The notes below the pieces were generated by a model that made no database searches, was not told the origin of the DNA, and saw only the letters and a list, made by a program, of their open reading frames with translations. DNA of 64,000 bases from Gammaproteobacteria bacterium (lineage in GTDB: Bacteria; Pseudomonadota; Gammaproteobacteria; Chromatiales; Chromatiaceae): contig JAJFJN010000037.1 in NCBI GenBank assembly GCA_021773975.1, forward strand, positions 1 to 64,000. Direction: 5' to 3'. This document shows positions 25,901-37,900 of this stretch, one piece after another (position 1 is the first letter of the stretch; every line of letters begins with the position of its first letter). The translations under genes and the position numbers were made by a program.

Positions 25901-28900
25901 CGGTTGCACCATCGGCAATCGGGGTGGTGCCTTCATCGGTATAAACCGTGCCGGAGATAGCGACACCCACGACAACATATTCGTAGGCGCCCACATCGCA
26001 GGAAGCGTTTTGTGGACGGGCAGTACCGCGTACGTCGGTGGTGACGGTGGTGCCACAGCCGTTGGTGCCATTTGGAATTTGGTCGAGGGCAAAGCTGCCT
26101 GCGGCCAAGGCATGGGTCTGGAACAGGCCGCCGTTACTGGCCAGTGCCCCCATGTTGAGGTTCCCGGATGTGACACTATTTTGATCCCCGGTTCCGGCAA
26201 AACTACAGGTGCTGGTAATGGTTTCCAGGTTATAACCACCACTGGTGATGCTGCCGAAACAGTTGCCACCGGGGTTATCACCAATGATGGAGTTGCTGAT
26301 ATTGATGGTGCCGCCATTTCTACGGTATGCAGGAAACCCACTATGATTGCTAATGGTGACATTGGTTAAAGTAGTGGTTCCACCAGAGGTGGTAAATGCA
26401 GGGCCACTTGAGGTAGCGGAGTTACCGCTGAAGGTAACATTGGTGGCAGTAAAATCAGAGCTGTTGCGTATTGAGCCACCATTAGAGGCCGAGTTGCCAC
26501 TGGCAACACCACCCGTCCAGGTCACTGTTGGGCCAATCGCATAGATTGCACCGCCGTTACCAGTGCCGGTGGCGCTGTTGCCACTCAATTCCACATCGGT
26601 CATGGTAATGGTATTGGTTGTTACACTGCTGATACCCGCACCATGACCGGAAGTGGTGTTGTTCTTAATCGCGACACGAGTCAGGTCAAGGGTGGTCCCT
26701 TGGTGATAGATACCGGCGCCGGTACCGCTACCGGAATTGGCATTTTGCAGAGCCAGGTCGTTCAGGGTGACGGTGGCAGCACCTGCAATGATATCCAGTA
26801 TCCGTTCATTTAGAACACCGGCATTACCGTCGATAAGGGTGGTGGTAATACTGTCACCGTTGATGGTGACGCTTTCGGTGATATCCAGGTCACCGTCGCT
26901 ATTATCGTTATCCGCTCCAGCGGTTCGGGTGAGGGTGTAGGTGGCAGCTGCGAGGGTAATGGTATCGGTACCGATATTGGCATTGGCGGCGCTGATGGCC
27001 TCACGCAGAGAACAGTCAGCCGTATCACAACTACCATCATGGGTATCAGCAGTTTTGGTAACAACATAGGTAACAGCCCCGGTATCGATAGGGGCATCCG
27101 CAACACCATCCGTTATGGCCGCATTACCTACAACATCCTTGCTAAAGCCCGCAGTAACATCCAGGGTATCGGCCTCGTTGATACCTCCAAATCCAGTGGT
27201 ACCTTCCAATGCTGTTGCCTTAGCACCCGCCAATACCATTGTGAGGGTAGTAGCATCAGTAACTGTCAGACTGGTGACATCAGCTTCAGCAAAAGTGATA
27301 TTTGCAGTGGTAGCACCATCCCCATTGATATCCCAAACAAACTTGGTCCAATCGACATAGGATTTGATATCGGTAGATGCAGTAGCAATGGTGGTGAAAT
27401 TGGTGCCGGTAATCACCATGGTGTCGCTGGCTGCGGTGTAGGTAGCCGAGGTGATGGTAGCCGTTGGCGCAACATCATCCACCTGGAAGTTTTGCGAGGT
27501 GGCGGCCACTGCGCTATCCACTGTGCCATCGTTAACGGTGAAACGAATTTGAATATCACTCTGGTCGGTGCCACTGATGCCGGTGACATCGGCATGATCA
27601 CTATCAAAGGTGAAGCTATGCACCGTACCAGTCCAGTCTGTTGCAGAGGAGTAGCTGCTGCCGTTGTCTTCCCAATTTGTTGAAAGAGATGCAGAGGCAT
27701 CCGCATTGGTGGGCGCATTCCAGACGGAGCCACCGTCAACAGAGTATTCAAATGTATTCAGTGTCACATTATCGCTATCAGCATCCTGAGCGCGGAAGTT
27801 GATGGTGACGATGCCATCGCCATTGGCGGACTGAGTGACCTGTGCAGTTGGGATGACGTTGTCCGCCGTATAACCACCCATCGGCGCACCGTTGTAGGCA
27901 TTGAATCTGGCCAGTGCTTGGGAGCTGGTCAGCGTGGTGTTATAGACCAGAACTTCATCAATGAGGCCGTTATAGTTTATGTGTCGGTCTGAGCCACCGA
28001 TCCCAATCTTTTGTGTACCACCCGCCATGTTGTCATAGCTATTCACCGACAAGGATTGCGCAACACCGTTAACATATAGCTCACCGCTGTAGGTGCCACT
28101 GACGTCACGGTAAGTGCCGACAATGTGATACCAGGTGCCGGCGGTCCAGCTTGCCTGGGTACTCTGGATATTTCCTCCCATGGAACCCATGTGAAGTTTG
28201 CCGTCGCCATTTATGGTGACGAAATATGAGTCAATATTGGCACTCCATTGTCTTTCAAGGAGGATGACATAATCCGACAACGAGGAGTTATAGGTCACTG
28301 CCGGTTTAAACCATAATTCGACCGTGACCTCTTCAGTGATATTAAGCGGCGCGCTGTTTGGCACCTCCACATAATCACCGGTGCCGTCAAAGCTTAGGGC
28401 GTAGCCGGATTTGCCGGATGCAGTCCAGGTGGCATTGTAGACCGTACCGTCATTGCTACCGATGCTGTCTGCTGCTGTGCTGCCGCTGGTTTCGTCAAAC
28501 TTCCAGTAGGCGACGGCACCGGGGGTGATGCCGGGGAATATGTTGCTAATTGTTTGAACCGCTGTTCCGGTAACACCGTCTGTGTCAACGTAGGTGACAC
28601 GTACGTCGTAGGACGTGCTGACGATGAGACCTGTGATGGTGGTTGTGTAAGGGCTTGCAGCGTTTGGCGCTGTGGTTACCCAATTGGTCCAGGTGGTCGG
28701 CTCGGATGAGAGTTTATAATCGACGGTATAGGTGCTGTCGTTATCTTCATCATCGGTGTAAGGCATGCTGACATCAATGCTGTTGTTGCCACCCGACACA
28801 GCCGTGGCAGTGCCTGCCGCCGTTGAGTTGATGGCGGTAGTCAACGGTGCATCGGCTACCCCGTCAGTGGTGGCGGCATTGCCAGCCAGGTCTTTCGAGA

Positions 28901-31900
28901 ATCCGGCAGTCACATCCAAAGTGTCCACTCCACCGGTTGCACCGTAACCCGCAGACCCTTCCAGGCTTGTGCCTTTAGCACCGGCAAGCACCAGGGTGAG
29001 GGTAGTGGCATCGGTCACGGTCAGGCTGGTGACATCACCCACAACAAACGTAACGTTGGCGGTGGTGGCGTTATCACCGTTGATGTCCCAAACAAATTTG
29101 GTCCAATCCACATAGGATTTAATATCGGTACTGGTTGCTGCAATGGTGGTGAAGTTGGTGCCGGTAATCACCAGAGTGTCACTTGCTGCGGTGTAGGCGG
29201 CCGAGGTGATGGTGGCGGTAGGCGTAACATCATCTACCTGAAAATTTTGTGAGGTGGCCGGGGCCGTGCTGTCTAGTGTGCCATCATTAACAGTAAACCG
29301 TACTTGGATGTCCGATTGATCGGTGCCTGCAATGCCGGTGACATCCGCATGGTCGGCATCAAAGGTGAAACTGTGCACCGTACCAGTCCAATCGGTTGCA
29401 GAGGAGTAGCTGCTGCCGTTGTCTTCCCAATTTGTTGAAAGAGATGCAGAGGCATCCGCATTGGTGGGCGCATTCCAGACGGAGCCACCATCCACAGAGT
29501 ATTCAAAGGTGTTCAGTGTTACGCCATCACCATTAGTGTCTTTTATACGGAACTGTACCGTGACAATGGCATCACCATTTGATAACTGTGTCACTTGAGC
29601 CGTAGGAATCACATTGTTGGCCGTGTAACCACCAAAAGGCGCACTATTGCTGGGTAGATATTCATAGGCGCCAATATCGCAGGTAGCCGTGAGGTCTCCA
29701 TCACCATCATAAGGACGTGCCCCACCACGTTGATCAACATTACCTACATCGGCATCGGCACAGGTGGCATTATCACCCGCATCAATCGCAGGACTGATAG
29801 TGGGCGTGAGCGGCAGTGCATGGGTCATGGTTGGGCCACCGTTGTCGGCCAGGGTGGCGTTGATCAGCGAATCAGTATTTATATCGCCGGTACCATGGGT
29901 GAAACACTCGGTATTATCGGTATCAAGCCCATCACCATCGTGATGCAGGTTATAACCACCCGAGGTAACGCCGGTACACATGCTGGTGGTGGTGCTGGTT
30001 TGAGTCACGATGGAGTTGGTCATAGTACAGCTGTTACCACGAATCGCATCGGCTGTTGCCGTACCCTCATTGCTATAGAAGGTTGAGTTTTTAATGGTGC
30101 AGCTTGAGTTGCTGTAGATCGCGCCGCCGTCGCTGACGGCCGTGTTGGCCGAGAAGGTGGAGTTGATGAACTTGACACCGGCACCGGCACTGTAAATAGC
30201 GCCACCATCATCGAATAACGATTTATTATTGCTGAATGTTGAGCCGCTAATGGTGCCAACCTGCATGTAAATGGCACCGCCCATTTTCTTGGCATCAAAA
30301 TCCTTGAACGTTGAATTGGTGACATTCAGATTAACAGCGCCACCATTGATGTAGATGGCGCCACCTCTGTTGGCATCATAACTGGCGCCGCTCCGGCCGG
30401 TAAACACGCCGTTTGTAATATTGAGGTTGCCACTACTATAGATGTGTCCGCCAGAATCACCTGAATCATAATTACCGTCTTCAACCCAGTTGTTGCTGAA
30501 GATATTGGTGCCGCTGGTGGTAGTAATGGTCAGGGCATTAGCACCGTTGTATATGGCTCCGCCCAGATTGTTGGAATAGGTATTGGTGACATCTACATCG
30601 GTCAGGGTACCGCCGTTCATGAAGATGGCGCCGCCGTTGCCATTGGTTCTGAACTCATCAAAGGTGGCATTGTTGAGTGCCAGGGTATTGGTGCCGTTTA
30701 CATAGATGGCGCCACCATTGTAGGCATCCAGACTTGTACCGGCCCGGCCGCTAAAATCGGCGTTTGTGACCGTGAGGTCGGCATCACTATAGATGTGACC
30801 GCCGTAATCCCAGGTGCTGTCTGCGCCGTTTTCCGCCCAGTTGTTGCTAAAGATATTGCTGCCGCTGGTGGTGGTAATGGTGAGGGCATTGTTGTAGTTG
30901 ACAATGGCGCCGCCGCGATTATTGGTCGTGTTGTTGGTGAAATCCACATCGGTCAGGGTGCCGCCGGTCATATAGAGGGCACCACCGTGTCCGGCGGTAT
31001 AGAAGCTGTCAAAGGTGGCGTTGGTGATATTCAGGGTACGGGTGGTGCCCGCGATGTAGACCGCGCCACCCACATAGGCATCATAGCCTGACGCCCGGCC
31101 GGTAAAGTCGGCATTGGTGATGGTAACGTCGGCATCACTATAGATATGGCCGCCGTAATCCCAGGTACTGTCCGTACCGCTTTCAGCCCAGTTGTTGGTG
31201 AAGATATTGCTGCCGCTGGTGGTGGTAATGGTCAGGGCGTTGGTGTAGTTGACAATGGCGCCGCCACGATTATTGGAGACGTTGTTGGTGAAATCCACAT
31301 CGGTCAGGGTGCCGCCACTCATATAGAGCGCGCCACCGTGTCCGGCAGCATAGAAGCTGTCAAAGGTGGCGTTGGTGATATTCAGGGTATGGGTGGTGCC
31401 AACCATATAGATCGCGCCGCCCACATAAGCGTCATAACCTGTAGTCCGGCCGGTAAAGACGGCGTTTTCAATGGTGAGGTCGGCATCACTATAGATCTGG
31501 CCGCCATAATCCCAGGTGCTATTTGTACCGTTTTCGGCCCAGTTGTTAGTGAAGGCATTGGTGCCACTGGTGGTGGTGATGGTGAGGGCGTTGGTGAGGT
31601 TGACAATGGCCCCGCCCCGGTTATTCGACACATTGTTGGTGAAATCCACATCGGTCAGGATGCCGCCGCTCATATAGAGGACACCACCATGCCCATTGGC
31701 ATAGAAGCTGTCAAAGGTGGCGTTGGTGATATTCAGCGTATGGGTGGTGCCATTCATATAGATGGCGCCACCTGAGTAAGCGTCATAACCTGAAGCCCGG
31801 CCGTTAAAGGTGGCGTTGGTGATGGTAACGTCGGCATCACTCCAGATGTGGCCGCCAAAGTCGTTGGTTTGGGTGCTGTTGTTGAGATAGTTGTAGTTAA

Positions 31901-34900
31901 GGGTGTTGGCGGTGCCGTTGATGGTCAGGGCATTGGTAATGTTGTGGACACCACCACCGGTAATATCCGAGTAGCTGTTGGTGATGGTGACATCGGTCAG
32001 CGTTGCACCATTGGTGTAGATCGCGCCACCGGCGTTTTGCGCCTTACAGTTATCCAGCGTGCTGCCGGTCACGGTGAGGTTGATATCTGAATAGATACAG
32101 CCGCCATTCAGTGTTAAGGCTTCACCGTTAATAATCTTTACATCATCGATCTGCGAGCCGGTGGCTGTGGCCTGGAAGTGGAAGATACGATCACCGTTAT
32201 TACCGCTGATGATGGTATTGGCGATGCCGTTACCAGCGATGGTCACCGGATAGACAATATCCAGGTCACCAGAGTTGTTTGAATCCTCGCCAGCGCTACC
32301 GGTGAGGGTAAAGGTGCCATTGGGGATAAAATCGATGGTGTTGAGATCGGATAAGGCATTGGCCGCAGCAACCGCTTCGCGCAAAGAGCAGTCGGCATCA
32401 CAGGTACCATCATTGGTATCCGCCGTTTTGGTCACGGTGTAAGAGACGACCGGTGTGCTGATCGCCGCATCCGCCACGGCATCGGTGCTGGAAACATTTC
32501 CCACCACATCGATACTAAAACCTGCAGTGACATCCAGGGTATCTGCACCGCCCGTTGTGCCGTAACCCGCAGTACCTTCAAGTGCTGTGCCTTTGGCGCC
32601 GGTGAATATGATGGTCAGGGTGGTGGCGTTGGTAACAGTGGCGCTGGTGATGTCACCCTCTACAAAGGTGACGTTAGCGGTGGTGGCATTATCACCATTG
32701 ATATCCCAGACAAATTTTGTCCAATCCACATAGGATTTAACATCGGTGGCAGCATCCGCAATGGTGGTGAAATTTGTGCCGGTGACCACCAGGGTATCAG
32801 CTCCCGGCGTATAGGCGGCCGAGGTAATGGTTACGGTCGGCGAGACATTATCCACCTGGAAGTTCTGGGAAGTAGCCGCTGCCGCACTGTCCAACACCGC
32901 ATCATTTACGGTAAAGCGCACCTGTACATCGGATTGATCCACGCCCGCCATGCCGGCCACGTCCGCATGGTCGGTATCGAAGGTAAAGCTGTGTACGGTT
33001 CCGCTCCAATCCGCGGCAGAAGAGTAGCTGCTGCCGTTGTCTTCCCAATTTACAGAGAGCGAGTTGGATGCGTCTGCGTTGGTAGGCGCATTCCAGATGG
33101 AACCGCCATCCACTGAGTATTCAAAGGTATTGAGTGTTGTGGTATCGGTCTGACCATCCTTGATGCGGAAGTTGATGGTCATGATGCCATCACCGCTGCC
33201 GGACTGGGTGACCTGCGCGGTGGGGATGACGTTATCGGCCGTATAACCACCGAACGGCGCACTGTTGGTAATCAGCGTGCCATCCGCCACACCATCGGTG
33301 GTGGCGGCATTGCCCACCACATCTTTGGAAAATCCTGCGGTGACATCCAGCGTATCTGCGCCGCCGGTTGAACCATACCCAGCTGTGCCTTCAATCGCTG
33401 TCCCCTTGGCACCGGTGAAGAGCAGGGTGAGGGTGGTGGCATCGGTTACGGTCAGGCTGGTAACGTCGCCTTCGACAAAGGTGATATTGGCGGTGGTGGC
33501 ATTGTCACCGTTGATATCCCAAACAAATTTGCTCCAATCCACATAGGATTTGATATCCGTGCTGGCTGTGGCAATGGTGGTGAAGTTGGTGCCGGTAATG
33601 GTCAGTGTATCGCTGTTTTTATTGTAACCGGCCGAGGTGATGGTGGCGGTGGGAGCCACATCATCCACCTGGAAGTTCTCAGAGGTAGCAGGGGCAGCGC
33701 TATTCGCGGTGCCGTCATTAAGGGTAAAACGAACCTGGATATCCGATTGATCGGTACCGGCAATGCCGGTGACATCAGCATGGTCGGTATCGAAGGTAAA
33801 GTTGTGCACCGTACCGGTCCAGTCCGTGGCCGAGCTGTAGCCACCGCCGCCGTTATTGTTCCAGTTGGTGGAGAGTGAAGTGGAGGCATCACCGTTAGTG
33901 GGCGCATTCCAGGTAGAACCACCATCCACCGAGTATTGAAAGGTGTTTAGCGTGGTATTTTCACCGTCATTGTCTTTGGAGCGGAAGTTAATGGTAACAA
34001 TGGCATCACCGCTTGAAGACTGCGAGACCTGCGCGGTTGGGATGACATCGTTGGCGGTATAACCACCATAGGGCGGGAAGTTGCCGCCGTATTCATCGGC
34101 ACCTATATCGTAGCCTGATCCGGCCGGACGACCACCGCCATCGATATCATTAGCAGGTGCGCCCGTGGAGGTGGCCTGATCGATAATGGTGGAGGTGATT
34201 TGAAGATGGAAATCACCCGTATCTGTGGGAGACCCCAGGGTGGCAAACTGATAATCGACAAACACCGGATCAACATCAAAGTTGCTGCCACCACCGCCGG
34301 AACCTTCCACGTCAGAGTAGGTAATGGTTGGCGTGCCGCCATACTGTTTGAGTACCGCATCACCCGCAGTATTGCCGTACATGATGCTGTTGGTAATGGT
34401 GCCGTTGGTCCAGATACCACCGCCATCATCATAGGCATAGTTACCGGAGAATGTGCTGTTCATGATGATGGTGGTGCCGCTGGCATAGATACCGCCACCA
34501 TCGTTGGTGGTGGCGCGGTCGGCGACGTTACCGCTAATAATGGAGTTGGTCACGGTTAATGTATTGCTGGTATTGAGGCCTGCGCCCTGACTACCCCGGT
34601 TGCCGATGAGGTAGCTGCGGTCGATCTGCAGTTTCATATTGGTGGCGATGGCACCACCGGCGTAGTTCTCATTTTCAACGTTATTCTTGATGGTTGAATC
34701 GGCGATGGTGTCAGTAGTGGCATATACGCCAGTAATGAACATGGCTGCACCCGCACGGCCAGAGGTGTTGGCCGAGAAGGTGCTATTGCTAATGCTCAGC
34801 GGTGAACCAGTAGCATAGAGACCACCACCATTATTGCCGGCAGAAGTAACATTGCTGCTCACGGTAACATTATCAAAGGTTGTGGTATCCGAGACACTCG

Positions 34901-37900
34901 CCAAATAGATTCCACCACCACTGCTGCCACTGTTATTGGAGACTGTTGCCCCCCCGCTAAAAGCCATGGGCAAGGCATTGGAATAGATACCACCACCGGT
35001 GTAATTGCTGGAGGCATTGGCATCAATGGTGGTACCGGAAATGGTGGTCTTGGTACCTGGGGCAAAAGCGGCATAACTGCCGGTCAAATAGATGCCACCA
35101 CCGTTACGACTACCACTGTTATTGGAGATGGTGCCGCCGGTGATGGTCATGGGTGATGAACTGGAATAGACGCCACCACCCGGTTGTGCGGTACCCGTAT
35201 TGCTATTGATGTTGGTATTGGTAATCACCGTGACCAAGGGTGCACTGACCAGCCGCAGACCGGAGCCGGACTGTCCCGAGTTATTGGTAATGGTACTGCC
35301 GGTGATCTCAACAGGTGATCCATTGGAATAGACACCACCACCTACATAGCCCTGTGCATTGTTGCCATTGATGGTGGTGCTATCGATAGTGGTCTTGGTG
35401 TTGGCTGGAAAACCGGCATAGGCGCCGGTCATATTGATACCGGCACCATCGCGTGAGACATTGCTATTGATGGTGGTGCCATTGCTGATGTCCATCGGTG
35501 AATCGATGGAGTAGATACCACCGGCGATAGTGGCCCCGGCAGCATTGGAATTGATAGCCACGTTATTGATGATGGTGATAGTCGGTACATTTTCCAGACG
35601 CAGACCGGCGCCGAAGGTACCTGAGTTATTCGAGATAGAACCGCCAGTAATCGAGATCGAGCTGGCATTGGCATAAATGCCGCCGACGTTATAGCCGTTG
35701 GCATTATTGTTGTCGACATTGGTATTAGTCAGGGTAGAGGTGCCTGACATGCTTTGCAGGTAAATACCGGCATAAGTGCGACCGGAGTTAAAAGTAACAT
35801 TAGAGTTGTTGAGCGTAATGCTGGTGCCGTTAAGGGCGTAGATGCCGGAACCTTTGTTGGCTTGGTTAGCCGTACCACTCTGACCGATGGTGGTACTGAT
35901 GATCGTGGCGCCGCCGGTATTGATGTAGATGCCGCCGCCATAGTTTGGATCACTGTTGGTAACAATCGTTAACACATTACCTTCGATGATGCTGTTTTGG
36001 ATGGTTGGCTCCGAACTGGCAATGATCTTGATACCACGCGCACTTGCGCCGCTGCCCTGGTTATCGATGGTGAAGCCATCCAGTACCGCGCTGGATGTCT
36101 CACCACTATCAAAGGTAACAACCGCATCGGCCGCACCGGTGCCTTGGATCTTGGTCAGAGCGGCACCGTTTTCTGACACAAGGGTAACCAGCTTGCCGTT
36201 GAAATTGATGTTTTCGCTATAGGTGCCATTTTTAACGGTGATGGTTTCGCCATTGCTGGAGGCATCAATGGCAGCCTGGATGGTCGTGTAGGTACATCCC
36301 GAGGCACAAACCGTCATGGTTGCTATAGTCAGCGCCCCATCAGCCACGACATCTGTCGTGGCTGCATTGCCCGCCGCATCTTTACTGAACCCGGCAGTGA
36401 CATCTATTGAGTCAGTGCCACCGGTATCACCGTATCCGCTGGTAGCTTCAATAGCCGTCCCTTTCGCGCCAGTGAAGATCAGGGTAAGGGTGGTGGCGTC
36501 TGTGACAGTCAGACTGGTGACATCCGCCTCGACAAAGGTGGTGTTGGCGGTAGTGGCATTATCGGCATTGATATCCCAGACAAACTTGGCCCAATCCACA
36601 TAGGATTTTATATCAGTGCTAGCGGTGGCAATGGTGGTGAAGTTGGTGCCGGTAATAACAAGGGTATCTGAGCTGGCAGTATATTCCGCTGAAGTAAAGG
36701 TTGCAGTGGGTGCAACATCATCTACCTGAAAACTTTGTGAGGTAGCCGCTGCAGCACTGTCATCGGTACCGTCATTAAGCGTAAAGCGAATTTGAATATC
36801 ACTTTGATCCGTACCTGATATACCGGTGACATCAGCATGATCGGTATCGAAGGTGAAGCTGTGTACAGTACCCGTCCAGTCGGTGGCCGAGGTGTAGCTG
36901 CTGCCGTTATCTTCCCAGTTGGTTGAGAGTGATGTTGACACATCAGCATTGGTGGGTGCATTCCAGGTAGAACCACCATCGACAGAATATTCAAAGGTAT
37001 TCAGGGTAACGCCTTCCGTTTCAGCATCCTGGGCACGGAAGTTGATAGTGATGACGGCATCGCCACTGCTGGACTGAGTGACCTGGGCCGTGGGAATAAC
37101 ATTGTCTGCCGTATAACCGCCCAGAGGGGCGGTGTTGCCGCCACCTCCTACACCGTATTCGTAGGCACCTTTGTCGTACAGTGCATTGATAGGCCGTGAG
37201 GTGCCATCAATATCATCAGCCGGTGCGTTGGTGGCATCGCCGGTATCGATAGAGTTGGAGCTGGCTTGCAGATCGTAGTTGCCGGTGGTGGTGGGGGTGC
37301 CCCCGGTAGCTGGAGCATTGGTGACAAATGTTGGATCAGTTATTTGCACGTTTGTGCGGGTTCCGCTGGGGGCTATCTCATATATGCCAGCGGTGCCGTG
37401 ATCAGAAAGGTTGCCGTAAACGATGCTGTTAGAAATATTCTCGGTGCCTCCAGCATAGATACCGCCACCATGATTGTAGGCATAGTTGTCGGCAACAGTA
37501 CTGAAGTAGAGATTTAAGGTTGCGCCAGCTTCTACATATATACCACCACCGTCAGCTTGCCAGGCACTTTTGGTAACGTTACCGGCAATGACCGTATTGG
37601 TAATGGTCGCTGTGCCTGAAGCGATCTTAATACCACCGGCATCAGAGTTGTTACTGCCACCATCTGTCCAGTTCCCCAGAATATGGCTTTTTGACAGAGT
37701 CAAAGAGGGAGATGTACCCCCCATGTAGATAGCTCCACCACCGTTATCAGCGTTGTTGGTATTGGACTTAAAAGTAGTGGTGCTGATATTGGCGGTTGAT
37801 GATTCCATATACAAACCACCGCCACCCTTATTACCCAGGTTACTTTCAAAGATACTGCCAGTGATGGTCAGGGTGCTACTCCCTATGTGGTAGATACCCC

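Noticed and set aside
25785-31775. Long plus-strand open frames opposite the giant gene (for example 25785-26369, 30795-31091, 31146-31775)
   Set aside because: They follow the same repeat units as the minus-strand protein, have low-complexity Gly/Ile/His-rich translations, no ribosome sites and no domains. They are shadows of the repetitive coding strand.
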